From Zopfochytrium polystomum (taxonomy: Eukaryota > Chytridiomycota > Chytridiomycetes > Chytridiales > Chytridiaceae), in the NCBI GenBank assembly GCA_025765615.1, contig JAIVFJ010000101.1, positions 1 to 64,000 on the forward strand: DNA of 64,000 nucleotides. Direction: 5' to 3'. This document shows, piece after piece, positions 36,228 to 49,452 of this stretch. Within the stretch, counting starts at the first letter, position 1, and each line of letters starts with the position of its first letter. The notes beneath the pieces are model-generated. The model was not told the origin of the DNA. It saw only the letters and a program-made list of their open reading frames with translations, and did no database searches. The position numbers and the translations under genes were made by a program.

Positions 36228-36449
36228 TCTGATGGCCGCCCGAGAAAAAAAAAAGGCAAATTCCAGACCTAAAAAGAAATCTTGCATGACCAAAGAGGGA
36301 CTCAGCCGCAGTAAGGCTGGAAGGCATCGCACCATTTTGGCCTCATTTTTTTTGTTCTTCCTCAGGAGCAAAGCACTAAAGGCATATTATCAAGATACGC
36401 CAAGGAAAAGTACTGCTTTTCGCCCCGAACAGGTAGTTTTCTGATGCGC

Positions 36450-37031
36450 TCACGACGGCAGCATAGACGCAATCTTAATTATGAGAGATATCACAAAGCC
36501 GGTCACCAGGAGCTGTTTAGTTTCGGCTTGGACTTCAATTTGAACCAGCGCTTGCAGCTGCGAATCGCTGCCAACACGCAAGACCTTGGCCTCCCTCCTT
36601 TGCTGCAAGCCCAAGATGAGCAATCTGACCTTGGCCCCCACATGGTGCGCAAACCTTCTCTTGGAGTCAAGCCCTTGCCCCCACACTTGCGGGGCGGACT
36701 GCCGCAACACATCTACAGAGTTTATGTTGTGGTTGCGGCGGGTCTGGACTCTTTTGGCGCGGATTGTCCACCTCTTCCAGGTCAATACGCTGAAAGTCGC
36801 AGGTCCACAACCAAACTGCAGCTTGATTGCGCAACTGGACTCAACGCAACAGGAAGGAGAATGAACACCCCTAGGCTGAGAAATAGAAAAAAAGAGCACC
36901 CTCTCCATGCACTCCCTTTTTTTTTTCTTCTGTTTTTTGGTTTCTTTCGAGGGCCTCGAACACTTACGAAGTGGGGTGGCGATGATCCCTTGTTCGGTGG
37001 CTGAAAGCGGGAACCAATCGGAAAGGTCCAT
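36450..37031 (-). CDS. Small unrecognised protein with C-terminal membrane segment
   Basis: ATG at 37031-37029 (MDLSDWFPLSATEQGI), donor GTAAGT at 36967. The rest of the model is tentative: a middle exon with FQRIDLEEVDNPRQKSPDPP, then, after a possible 43-nt intron starting GTAGAT, a C-terminal part with VRLLILGLQQRREAKVL, LQALVQIEVQAETKQ and a hydrophobic end LLVTGFVISLIIKI, stop at 36450-36452. A phase-consistent model gives about 135 residues with a tail anchor. No family recognised. The 3' part is a clear open frame; the 5' joins need transcript support. Confidence 0.4.
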   Translation of the reverse strand: MDLSDWFPLSATEQGIIATPLRKCSRPSKETKKQKKKKRECMERVLFFSISQPRGVHSPSCCVESSCAIKLQFGCGPATFSVLTWKRWTIRAKRVQTRRNHNINSVDVLRQSAPQVWGQGLDSKRRFAHHVGAKVRLLILGLQQRREAKVLRVGSDSQLQALVQIEVQAETKQLLVTGFVISLIIKIASMLPS

Positions 37032-37320
37032 TTTGAAAAGGGAGCGGGTGCAATGATGATTTGACGGACGGGAGCCCGTGGGGGGAGGCGAGAAGGGCGC
37101 AGCGCTTATTTCTTTCTTTTTTTTTTTTTTTTTTTTTTTGTAGTGCGGGGGGTGTGCATTATTGACGCGGGGTGTGGGGTGTGCATGTGGCATGTGGTGG
37201 GTAACTAACTGCCTGACTGACTGGCTGACGTGGAAGGACGCGTCAGGGCAGTCAAAATACATCGAAATGCACAACCAGGTGAAAGATATAGAGAGAGAGA
37301 GGAAGAGAGGGAGAGAGAGT

Positions 37321-37321
37321 T

Positions 37322-37408
<87 letters not shown>

Positions 37409-37425
37409 AAGAGAAAGAGAGAGCG
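37321..37425. repeat. GA microsatellite
   Basis: Nearly pure GA dinucleotide repeat of about 100 nt with a few AA interruptions. Confidence 0.9.
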
Positions 37426-37863
37426 CAGGAGTTGATTGGTGCCTCGATCTCGATCCACGGTTGTGGGGGGTGGGGGTGGCTGAGAAGACAAGTAGCCTGC
37501 CTGCTTTGGGATCTTTGGTGGCGGTGGTTGGCGACGGGGCACCCCCGCAAAAGGAAATCGACCCCCTTGCAACAACAAAGGCAGGCTGTCCCGCGCTCAT
37601 TCAATCGGGTGACCGGCAACAATGGCGCAGAAGGAAGAAGAATTGAAGAGGTTGTTTTCCTGTTTTCCTGGTGCGCTCGGCTCTTTCGGGTCTCGCCAGT
37701 CGCTCTGTCTGTCTGTCTGTCTCGCGTTCTCACCCTCGCGACCTGTCTTCTATTTGCTCTCTGCAAAACAGGGGGGAGACAAATGGGTGAAAACTGAAGA
37801 GAGAAGAGACAGGGAGACAGAGAGAGAGGGAAACAAAAAAAACATAACAACGAAAGGCGAGCG

Positions 37864-37864
37864 A

Positions 37865-37958
<94 letters not shown>
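37864..37958. repeat. GA microsatellite
   Basis: Pure GA repeat of about 85-90 nt upstream of the PH-domain gene on the plus strand. Confidence 0.9.
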
Positions 37959-37960
<2 letters not shown>

Positions 37961-38074
37961 ATAAAGCCGCTCACAGATTCCTCAAGCGCGCCTGCAGAGT
38001 TTCGTTCCGGTTTTTGATTGATTTGAGGACAACAACAACAACAACAACAACAGCGACTCGCGGCGCCGCCGGCC

Positions 38075-39808
38075 ATGGCCCCATCCTTCGATTCCCAAAG
38101 ACCCCAATCACTCACGCTCCTTCCGCCTCGAGACGGAAGCGACGAAAGCACAAGCACCCTCACCGACGCCGACAACGCAAGGCTCGAGAAAGCTAACAGT
38201 GCATTTGACTCGGATGCAGCTGTGCTGCCTCTGCACCAAGGCTACGTGGAACTCCAAGTCTCTGGCTTCGCGGGCAACGTTACCTGGTTGCCCCACTTTC
38301 TGCTTCTGGAAGCTGCCTCCCTCAAGTTCTTCGGCCTATCCAATCCCAACAAAATTCCGGACCTCACTTCCGGACTCGGTAAACCTGAGGATCCTTCCCC
38401 GCCGGCGAATCCACCGTTTATGGGCAACATTATTTTGGACGCAAGATCTGTGATTCGCGTGGAGACGCGAAATGAGCATTCTTGCTCGTTCAACGTTATT
38501 GTCGTGGATGCACGCGCCTCCAGCGGGCAGGTTTGCGTTATAAGAACACTGTCGCGGAACGGGCTGCTTCAATCTCGTCCGAACAGACGACGTTCCTACT
38601 CTCAGCCCCCTCAGGACCTAACGGACACAGCTACTTTCCGTAGTTGGTACCTAGCTCTGCTGTCGGCCATTCGGGTCGCTCAATCCTTGAACTCACCACT
38701 TCCGGCCGACCCCTCGACCCCCCCACTTCTGAACGAATCTGTGACACCGTCATCTGCCACTGAAGTGCCTCACCAACCGTTAGCCCGTCCGTCAGAATCC
38801 GTTACGAAATCGGTCAACACACCAAGTCCATCACTTTCACTACCGCGGCCCACCTCAATGCAGCCAAACGCTGGAGTGATTCTGTCCAGCCCTTTCCCTA
38901 CAGTGTCTCGCGTGCCGGAAACGCCCACTCGGAAATCCCTGGACTCGGCGATTCCAGCTACATCTTTCAAGACAACAGTGTCTGTCGAACAAATAAACAC
39001 ATCTATCCCAATTCAGCGCTCATCGAATATTATGTCAAATTCATTGACACTCGCTCAAGTCCGAGCTTCGCTAGGAGCCTCGACCGGTGCTGTCGTTGTC
39101 GCCACTCCTGCGGCCTCATCTAAATCGAACGTGCTATCAAGCCCAGCCTTTGCATCTCATCCGCCGATTCGCGATTCAGTTGATCGGCGTGCATCATTGG
39201 ATCGCCGGCCTTCAAATTCCTCTGATCTCACTAGACGTGTTTCAAACGACCGACGACCTTACGTCCCAACTACACGCAGACGTCCTTCCATCGACAGCTC
39301 TGCCGCGCCCATCCGCCAAGCAGGGCTGGATCCTTTGCGACGATCAAACTCATTCCAGCGGCATGTGCCTTCATCCGGGACCCCTACACGTGGCATTCTA
39401 AAATCTACAACGTCAATTTCGTCCTTCGCTTCGGCGAATGCCACACCCCCAGCGGTCGCCGCATCGCTTCTTACTGACTCGGAAGTGGGATCGACGCGAT
39501 CGTCGATGGACAGTCGGCCTTCGTACTCCTCCTCGCGTGCGTCATCAGAAGTGGAGCCGGATTCCACTTCGATGGCACCCGTTCAAAACCTTGTAGCAAC
39601 AGGCAGCTCAAAGTCCTCCGGTGCCAATGAGCAGTCAAGCGTCCGGAAGGGTCGCTTTGGAAAACAGCTCATGCGTCTGTTCTCGGCCCGAGCGCGGCGA
39701 CAGACTGACGGTTCTCCGAACGGTAGGGGAGACAATACGGAGGTTGGGCGGGACGAAGCTGAAGATGACAGTGATGTGTTCCGAGCCGCGTCTGTACGGT
39801 CCGGCTAA
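38075..39808 (+). CDS. PH-domain protein with long Ser-rich tail
   Basis: Single exon of 577 residues from ATG 38075. Residues about 55-205 look like a pleckstrin-homology fold with an insertion: GYVELQVSGFAGNVTWLPHF, FLLLEAASLKFFG, GNIILDARSVIRVETR, FNVIVV and a closing helix FRSWYLALLSAIRVAQ. PH domains bind phosphoinositides or proteins at membranes. The remaining 370 residues are Ser/Pro/Thr-rich and probably disordered, with several RRASLDRRPS-like basic-Ser sites that suit AGC or PKA-type kinases. C-terminal KGRFGKQLMRLFSARARR is a basic amphipathic stretch. It lies upstream of an NDR kinase gene on the same strand. I cannot name an orthologue. Confidence 0.75.
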   Translation: MAPSFDSQRPQSLTLLPPRDGSDESTSTLTDADNARLEKANSAFDSDAAVLPLHQGYVELQVSGFAGNVTWLPHFLLLEAASLKFFGLSNPNKIPDLTSGLGKPEDPSPPANPPFMGNIILDARSVIRVETRNEHSCSFNVIVVDARASSGQVCVIRTLSRNGLLQSRPNRRRSYSQPPQDLTDTATFRSWYLALLSAIRVAQSLNSPLPADPSTPPLLNESVTPSSATEVPHQPLARPSESVTKSVNTPSPSLSLPRPTSMQPNAGVILSSPFPTVSRVPETPTRKSLDSAIPATSFKTTVSVEQINTSIPIQRSSNIMSNSLTLAQVRASLGASTGAVVVATPAASSKSNVLSSPAFASHPPIRDSVDRRASLDRRPSNSSDLTRRVSNDRRPYVPTTRRRPSIDSSAAPIRQAGLDPLRRSNSFQRHVPSSGTPTRGILKSTTSISSFASANATPPAVAASLLTDSEVGSTRSSMDSRPSYSSSRASSEVEPDSTSMAPVQNLVATGSSKSSGANEQSSVRKGRFGKQLMRLFSARARRQTDGSPNGRGDNTEVGRDEAEDDSDVFRAASVRSG

Positions 39809-40649
39809 TTTTGAATGAATCTTCCACGCGCATCTTTAATATTTTAGCTTGTGGCATATATCTCATGAACATCGGTAACTTTGCGACCAGTTCCTTCATT
39901 TTTCTTGTTACATGTTGTTGCAATACAATATAAACAGTGTTTCATACGTGTTGGCCGTGGCAGGATCAAAACAGAAGGGAGAAATAAGGACTATTGAGTC
40001 ATATCCGAAGAGCAACCCGCGGCAATCAATACGAGAATGAAATACGAATGGAGCTGCTCGCAGGCTACCAATATTCAATGGAATCACCCACTCTCGTAGA
40101 CCATGTGTTGTGATTGGCCCTCAACATAGAATCAAATTCGCAAAGCGAACTTCATTCTAAGTTGAATTTGAACTGTTCCTCGAGCGGCACGTCCGGATAT
40201 CGGCAACAACCTATCGATAACGACATCCCATCTTTAAGAAGCGATTTCTCTGGAGGCTTGAAATGGGCATTTCGCAAATGCTTTATTCACTCTTTCCATC
40301 TCGTATGACGTGAAGGTATGATTCCTGTCATGAACACAGGCTGCAATACTGCTGAGGCTCCTGGAATAAGTCTACGCTCAAAGCTCGTCGAATCTTTCCC
40401 TGCGTGATAACAAGATCCCACTCTCTGCAGCTCTTTCTCCCGTCCGAGGCCGGAACAAAAAAAAATGGTCCAGGCCGCACCTGGGGCGGCGGCGCCAACG
40501 ATGAAGACGAGGAGGAGGACGAGGAGGAGGATACGACGGCATGAACGAATGAAAAAAGTTTCGCTTTTCAGAAGGGAACCATCCCCATTTTTTCGCCAGT
40601 TCAAAGAAATTTGGACCCGTGAGAGGCATCACAGATCCAGCCAGAAAAG
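39809..40649. other. Intergenic region
   Basis: About 840 nt, AT-richer than the coding flanks. No coding or RNA gene recognised. A GAGGAGGACGAGG purine run at about 40503-40530 lies upstream of the kinase ATG. Confidence 0.5.
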
Positions 40650-43058
<2,409 letters not shown>

Positions 43059-43900
43059 TTAAATGAGTCGTTTCGACTCGAAAGAGCTGAAAAAATGCAA
43101 AATGAATTCGAGGCGGAGCGAGTTCAGACGAACAGACCTTGAAATAAAATACACCTGAAACAGGCACACAGCAATGAGTACAATCCCTTGGAAAACAGAC
43201 CACCAGGCTACTCTTTGGTTCGTGCTCCTAGCCGCTGGAATTGATAGATCGTCAGATGTTGGGCATTCGAAACGTGCTGTCCATACTCTGATGGTGCCTT
43301 TCCAGCCGATCACGCATGTACGACTGCTCATCGGCGATCGCGTTGATCTGGTCGGCCAGGTTCGCAATTTCCTGATTCAACGGGCTGTGGAAATCGTCTG
43401 CGCAGCTTGAGCGCGGAGTTCTCCAAAAAAACGCTGTTCTCACCTTCTGCGATGCCTTTGTACTTCTCTTCAAACTTCGTCCTCTCTTCCGGGCCATGAA
43501 CAGTAAACGAAAGCGTCTTGTGGGATACCGTTGACATTTGATTGCTAAAGCAGTAAGTGTAAACGCCATCCTTCTCCGCCACCATGTCGAAAGTTCCGGT
43601 GGATTGCTTAAAGCGGCTGTTGAGGATTTGATCGGTTGGCGACGAGAGCTATCGACCTATCAGGCTCACCATTGAATATCAGACTGACGTTCCACGTACC
43701 CAAAAGTCGATGTCCAGATTGCCGCCCTCGAAGACTTCGAAGGATACGTCCAGCTTATCTCCAATGACCAGATTTTCATAAAAGCAGTCTCGAGAATGCG
43801 GGTCCAGTGTTATCTGGAAGGATCCAGACCCATGAACCAGCGGTGCGGCGAAGATGATGGCGGAAGCCGCGAAAAGGAAGGCGTTCAGTTGCCCACGCAT
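43059..43900 (-). CDS. p24/emp24/GP25L family cargo receptor
   Basis: Four exons: 43900-43700, 43648-43444, 43397-43274 and 43227-43059, about 232 residues. p24 proteins are type I membrane proteins that cycle between ER and Golgi in COPII and COPI vesicles and select GPI-anchored cargo. A signal peptide (LNAFLFAASAIIFAAPLVHG) is followed by a GOLD domain with the conserved Cys pair (SRDCFYENL and VYTYCFSNQMST), a coiled coil (EIANLADQINAIADEQSYM), and a membrane span (WWSVFQGIVLIAVCLFQVYF). The cytosolic tail ends FESKRLI. A weak in-frame intron (GTCTGT to CAG) may lie between the span and the tail; if unspliced, the tail is longer. Intron 3 is only 46 nt. Confidence 0.9.
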
Positions 43901-43969
43901 TTTCTTTTGGCGTTTGGCGTTTGGTCCAGTGACAGATTTTTGCGTCAAGATCTCTCTTCCTGTGGCAAA
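43901..43969. promoter_or_regulatory. Compact bidirectional promoter
   Basis: Only 69 bp separate the start codons of the p24 gene (-) and the TMEM205-like gene (+). Both promoters and 5' leaders must therefore overlap this stretch or extend into the opposite gene. No TATA box is visible. Confidence 0.6.
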
Positions 43970-44673
43970 ATGGACTTTCTCACCACCAAAGGCGCTCACG
44001 TTCTCGTGTTGGGAACGCTGACCGGGATGACCATCCACACATCGTAAGGAAAATACAGCAGTGGACACCGCAACCTCGCTCTCAGTCATTGCAGAATGTT
44101 GTAACCTTTCTGACACTGTGCTTCGGCAGGTTTGTGACCGGCATCATACAGTTCAAAGCTCTTCCTCGGCTTATGTTCGGAAACCTCCAATCCAAGCAGT
44201 TCCCTATTTACTTCGCGATCAGCAGCCTTGGAAGTCTTTATCTGACCTATTCAACTGCGCGAATCGGAGGGATTCCGATCGCAGAAGCTTTTTCAAAGCT
44301 TCGGACGAACGACGACGCGCTTCAAGTAGTTCTTATGGGAGCTTCAGCGGTCGGCGCTTTTTTGAATTGGTTCATTATTGGTCCCAAGGTCAGTTGTTTT
44401 CCAATGCCTATAGCCGCCCTTAATCCTCGTTTTAATTATTGGATTCTTGTTAGTCCACTCGAGTGATGTTCGAACGACATCGATTGGAAAAGGCGGGAGA
44501 GCCAGTGCCCAGTGCCATGAACAAACAGTTTGGCCGTCTGCATGGAATAAGCAGCCTCCTGGTGGGTCCGTTGTTACGAACTATTCCGTGCGGGGCTAAC
44601 TCTAGCGCAGAATCTCGGCTTGGTACTGACGTGCATCTCGCACAGCCTCTGGGTTGGGAAAAAGTGGCAGTAG
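43970..44673 (+). CDS. TMEM205-like (DUF4149) membrane protein
   Basis: Four exons: 43970-44043, 44130-44388, 44454-44561 and 44611-44673, 167 residues. The order of hydrophobic segments matches the four-helix TMEM205/DUF4149 family: a first helix around VLVLGTLTGMTIHTSFVTG, FPIYFAISSLGSLYLTY, VVLMGASAVGAFLNWFIIGP, the family-typical STRVMFERHRLEK, and a last helix GLVLTCISHSLWVG. The family is found in fungi and animals; TMEM205 has been linked to secretion and cisplatin resistance in human cells, but its molecular function is not established. Divergent from the p24 secretory gene, which may mean shared regulation. Confidence 0.85.
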
Positions 44674-44822
44674 ACCTTTCACAAATATATATATATTAAA
44701 GTGGCAAAGGAGACTTTGGATCGCAGATCGCGTCTGACACTGACAAGGAAGGAGTGGAGTGGGCAGAGGGGGTTTGCCCTCCTTCGACATTCGCCCTCCT
44801 AGCCCATCGCGTGGAAGGCTTC

Positions 44823-46511
44823 ATGGCTCACATGCAGACGACGATCGAACAATCGCCGCCCCAATCCGCGCACTTATCGTCCACTCCCACGTTCGACAGT
44901 ATCTCGCCCGATGCGGTTGTCAGGGATGAGCCGCGCTTGGCTGGATCAGCTCTCAGCCTGCCTGAGCGCATGATTTCCGCTTGTTCAGGGGCCCTTCTTG
45001 TCACTCTTCTTGGTAAGTTGACAGCGCTTGACGACCAGATATGCGAATGAACCCTAACCGGACTGCAGTTACACCATTCGATGTTGTAAAAACCAGGATG
45101 CAAGCAGGAACTCCCTTTCCACGGAAGCCTCTCGTAAACAGCAGATCACTCTTCATCCAACCACAGTGGCAGCACAAATCGCCAATATCTTCACGTTCTC
45201 GACCATCCAGCACCTCAACCCCACGCTCCAGCTGGGTTTGCAATAGCACTTTATATCCAGCCTTTCATCGCTCACGCAGCGCTGTATCTTGCAACGCGGT
45301 GAAGGACCTGTGTCACTATAACGAAGCTGATGGTGCCTGCCGGACCGCCCGTGGTGTGAGTGGGATGACTGGAAGTTCTGCCGGTTCGGGAATGTGCCGT
45401 AGTCGGGACATTATGGGACAACCAATCCGGACCTCGGTTTACAAAGGAACTTGGGTGAGCAGTTTTGACACTTGTGGGAAACTCTAATTAACTATTCTTA
45501 GGATGGTGTTCGCCAGATAATGCATAACGAAGGTGTCCGTGGCCTTTGGAGAGGCGTCGCACCGGCTTTGTAAGCAGAGATTACCGTATTCTTTTGAACT
45601 AAATAGTTGCCTAGAATTATGCAAATTCCGGCAACTGTTATCTACTATGTGGGCTACGAGCATTTCAGGGATGCACTGAATGGCTGGCTTTCACCTTCAT
45701 ATGCACCTTTATCGCCACTGCTGGCTGGATCGGTTGCAAGGAGTAAGAACAAATCGATGCCTTGACATTTGCCTATTTTCTAATGCGAATCGAACAAAAG
45801 CAATCGCGACATCTTTGGTGTCTCCAGTTGAACTGATCAAGACTCGAATTCAGAGTACTTCGTCAGTATCAACCTCCTCCTCGGCCTGGTTGGAAGTATC
45901 TGCAATTATTCGGTCGGCCGGATGGCGTTCGTTGTGGAAGGGGGTTGGTCCGACACTTTGGCGAGACGTCCCATTTTCTGGAATCTACTGGATAGGTTAT
46001 GAACGCCTGAAAGTGCTGTTTACGGACGCGGTACTTCAAGCACGACGTACCGATCCCACGCTGTCATCAGCTGAGAGATTAAGCACGTCATTTTTGGCCG
46101 GAAGTCTGGCCGGTTCGGTGCGTTAGAGATGACCTTCCTGAACCGCTTCAACTTTCACAGCTAACGCCGCCACAGTTTGCAGCATTGTGTACGAACCCTT
46201 TCGATGTCGCAAAAACTTTGCAGCAGACAGCTCTCGCCGAGTCCAGGCATGAGAAGTCCGAAACTTCCAACAGGGGCCTTTTGCAAAAACCAAGTGGGCT
46301 TGGACAAGCGCTGGTAGGAGTAATCCAGCGGGACGGATGGCAGGGCCTGTTCCGTGGCTTGTCTCCGCGGGTTGCTCGAGTTGCTCCTGCGTGTGGCGTC
46401 ATGATATCATGTAAGCATTCAGTTGAAGTGTTTGTTGTGCCCAAAGTAACACACTTTCCGCTCTGTCCGCAGCCTACGAGCTTGGCAAGAAGTTCTTCGA
46501 AAGCCGTTAAA
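44823..46511 (+). CDS. Mitochondrial carrier of the SLC25A39/SLC25A40/Mtm1 type
   Basis: Seven exons: 44823-45012, 45069-45454, 45502-45569, 45615-45742, 45801-46117, 46176-46410 and 46474-46511, total 453 residues. Carrier signatures: VTPFDVVKTRMQ, VSPVELIKTRIQ and TNPFDVAKTLQQ. The long first matrix loop carries several Cys residues (WVCN, VSCN, DLCHY), as in SLC25A39/40, where loop cysteines bind an iron-sulfur cluster. These carriers import glutathione into the matrix; yeast Mtm1 affects iron-sulfur and manganese homeostasis. Other matching blocks are MQIPATVIYYVGYE and DVPFSGIYWIGYERLK. Intron boundaries keep phase throughout. Assignment to this subgroup rests on the loop and on repeat order. 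Confidence 0.88.
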
Positions 46512-47190
46512 AGTTACCGTTTTTTGGTGCGCTTTTATGGAGTCCTTTTATGGACCTCCGTGGCAGGCTCATTTTTTTGTTTTCACGTTTTTCCTTCGTC
46601 GCACTGCACGGTTTTGCTTTCAACATTGATGGTCCCCCAGAGGACCTGGAAACTTAGATGACCTGTCCACGGGTTGACGCTGGCGACGGACTGCACGATG
46701 AGATGAAACGAGTAGCACTGACTCCAAGACGTGGCTCTGAGATGACGCTGGCATCAGCGCAGTTCAAAGTATAGAAGAAAATGACCTGACAAAGATCGCC
46801 TTTTGACCCCAACAGTATTGATGTGAGTTAGCTATCGGCACCGTCCACACATGAAGAGCCACCAAATAAGTTCTCTCCATTAACAAGCGCCCAAGAGGAC
46901 TCCGAATCAGCTCAGCATGTTTTGAGTGGAGGTTGACCGAAAGGGCAAACGATCGTGGGACAAAGCAGACTACAAAGATCTTCCAATTTCAGCTGGCATT
47001 GCAGGCTTAAAGGGTGAAGAGAAAGTGGTGGAATTTGAGCACAAAGTCTGGAAAGAGCGTGAGTTATGGACATTGCAGCCTGCTGGTGCTATTCTGAATT
47101 GGATCAAACCCCACTGCAGGACTCTTTAAGCTCATTCCGCCACTTTTGATTCATTCTATTCCCCATGCTGCTGCAGATGTGACTATTGTT
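46512..47190. other. Boundary between gene-rich DNA and repeat region
   Basis: About 680 nt with no recognisable gene. Base composition falls toward 45-50% GC and stays low until about 53.1 kb. Confidence 0.5.
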
Positions 47191-47592
47191 AGGCAGAACT
47201 GACTGGTTAGCAGCAAGAGGCACAAGACGGACCCGAACCTATTGTGACTGTCAGTTATCGTTCTCACAATGCCCATGGGAGAGCGAGCCACTGCCAATGC
47301 AGACCTGGGCGCTGCCTTGTGCTGTTGACAAATACTCTGAGTATTAAGTGGAACGGAAACCTGGTGTCAACAGTTTTTCTTCCTCCTCTGCTCAAGCAGA
47401 TAATATAGGAGAGGTTTTTACCTCACGCTTGCCTCGCAACTATTACAGTGTGTACATCATCATTATGTATCAATAATTCATAACAGAGTTTTTTTCTCTT
47501 TCTCTCCAAGCTGGGGAGAAGGACCACCCACAAACACACCTCCACTTCATTCACTCCTTCCACTCACTCACTCAGAGTAGACTGTTTACAAC
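47191..47592 (+). repeat. Left inverted repeat (~400 bp)
   Basis: Reverse-complement match to 52172-52566; runs from AGGCAGAACTGACTGG to GTAGACTGTTTACAAC. Differences are scattered substitutions and a few short indels. Confidence 0.7.
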
Positions 47593-47593
47593 T

Positions 47594-48173
47594 ATGCAGT
47601 TGGCCATTGCATCTCTTGAATGCACCTTATCTCCAAACAACCTGCACACCTTTATTGCCCTTCGAGTTGGCCTGTCTCAGAGTTTGACTGTTCCCATTGT
47701 GGAAGGTGTGTTGACATTTTTGGGCTTTTGACTCGGTGATTTGACCAACTCAACAGTGGCCGAATTGGTAGCAGGTTGTGAAACCTCTGATCCTCTGAGG
47801 CTGTCAATGTTTTTTGATAAATGCCCATCTGAACAAGCTGGAATTGGCAAAGTTTATAGATTTGGAGGCTTTCACTTGAAGCTTGGGGACAATGATTCAA
47901 TTGCAAGTTGGAACTAGGATCGAGAAAAACACCAACCCATGGCAATTCATGGGATTTCTCTTTCCAATGGGAAGCTTTCCTTGACTGCGCACCACTCTAG
48001 AATAAACGGAATTTGTGAACCAGCACCACAGGCGCTGCGAAAAGGAAGACTAAATTGAGGATCTCTGGTTTGTAGGCCCAAAAAATGCATATCCCTGGCC
48101 AGCTTGGAAAAGGACTTTGAGCATGCCAAGTTCAACCTGTACAACCTTTTGCCAGAAGAAGTAGGCAGGTGAG
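47594..48173 (+). pseudogene. Degraded reading frame inside the inverted-repeat element
   Basis: Starting at ATG 47594, directly inside the left inverted repeat, one frame stays protein-like for about 190 codons but is broken by TGA, TAG and TGA. Readable parts include MQLAIASLECTLSPNNLHTF, GDLTNSTVAELVAGCETSDP, IGKVYRFGGFHLKLGDNDS and FEHAKFNLYNLLPEE. Spacing and composition suggest a once-coding element gene. I do not recognise the family. Confidence 0.4.
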
Positions 48174-48549
48174 TTTTGCTGTAATCTTTTGAAGGATTGC
48201 TATGAATTAAGTTTAACAAACGTTGATTCTTCATTAGTGATGGTGATGTTGTAATGGAAAAAAACAGATGCAGCCTCAGATGTCATAATGGAGGATAGAA
48301 ACGAACAGGAAATGGCCTCAAAGGAGGCTGAGTGAGTAACTAAAGCTGTGTTTCTAAACAACAACTTTCAGAAAAATGCCCTTGAAGAAATGTTCCAAAG
48401 AGCAAATTGGAGCCCAAGGGTAAGGCCAACAAGAAAGTCAGGAAACATCTGCCTCAGAGTTTGAGACTGAGAAAAAGGAGACTGGGTTGGGCTGGGGATG
48501 CATCTGTTGCTTCGGTGGGTTAAGCTGTTGGCTAATATTTTTTGGGTTT

Positions 48550-48925
48550 GTGTTATGAATCACCCTCTGGAAACTTCTGGAACCTTCTACAACAGTCCTT
48601 CCTGGAACTTTGTAGAACTTTCTGGAACCTTCTTGGTCTTTATGACTTGTTGTTGTCGTTGGTATCATTGGTATCATTGTATTATCAATTGTTCTTTCTG
48701 GAATTTTCTTTGAGTTTCAACAAGGAAGACTCTCAAAAGGTATAAAGGGGGATTGGAACCTGTCCTGTCCCTCAAGTGAACTATTGTTTACAATACAATC
48801 ATCACTCCTCTCAGTTCCTTGTCTGCCTTGCCCTGTCCTGTCCTGTCCCTGATAGTTCGGCTGATTGACTTGAACTGTTCTGGGCTTTGTTCCAGGCCAG
48901 CAGAATGGTCCAAATGACGTAGTGT
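48550..48925 (+). repeat. Dispersed repeat, inverted copy at 59500-59800
   Basis: The segment from ATGAATCACCCTCTGGAAAC through TTCTGGAACCTTC, AAAAGGTATAAAG and CCTGTCCTGTCCCTCAAGTG is repeated in reverse orientation at about 59500-59800. The AAAAGGTATAAA stretch looks like a TATA-type promoter element, and in both copies lies next to a CCTGTCC-rich block. Confidence 0.6.
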
Positions 48926-49385
48926 TTGCTGCTGAACAGTCTTTCTCAAGTGCTGATCCCTAAATTCACTTCAGCTGCAAGGCACATGGCTTTTGTGCTG
49001 ATGCTTCTGAGAAGGATCTTTGCTGCTGTTACCTATAAATGCCTGCAGTACAGCTGGACTTCGATTTTAGTTGACATAGCAGATTGTGAGGACAACAGGC
49101 TGTCAAGCCTGTGACCTCAAATAAAAGAGTGTATACCCACTTTTTCACCGATAATTGTGAGGATTATCCACCCGTCTCGAAGCGCGTTATATACGCATTC
49201 GGCTTGGACTCTGCTGTATATATTATTATTTTATTATTACTGGTTGTCCACATAAGCCACCAACTGACACTTGTTGTCGCACCTGCGTCACCTGTCACTA
49301 TTATTATTTGTGCCATTATTATTATTATTATTCTGTACAATGGCTGCAGACCGAGTGACTCAGTGTCTGCTCAACTGCTGGCATA

Positions 49386-49452
49386 GGGCTTCCTTGCTCA
49401 GTGGTTAGAGCGCTCCCTTCAATTGGGAAGGTGCCAAGTTTGAGACATGCAG
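49386..49452 (+). repeat. tRNA-derived SINE-like module, copy 1
   Basis: CTTGCTCAGTGGTTAGAGCG fits a Pol III A box in a tRNA D-arm, CTCCCTTCAATTGGGAAG resembles an anticodon stem-loop, and AAGTTTGAGACA lies where a B box (T-arm) is expected. The 5' acceptor stem does not close, so this is not a functional tRNA gene but looks like the head of a SINE. A second copy is at 60080-60146. Confidence 0.5.

Larger units (their letters stand above)
37032..38074. other. Microsatellite-rich intergenic region
   Basis: About 1 kb between divergent genes with two long GA tracts (about 37321-37425 and 37864-37958) and a T/A tract near 37114-37140. AACAACAAC repeat at 38029-38051 is the 5' leader next to the PH-protein ATG. 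Long Leu-Ser or Glu-Arg frames here are microsatellite artefacts. Confidence 0.65.

Noticed and set aside
37205..38175. Frames of Ser-Leu or Arg-Glu repeats
   Set aside because: Direct translation of GA microsatellites.
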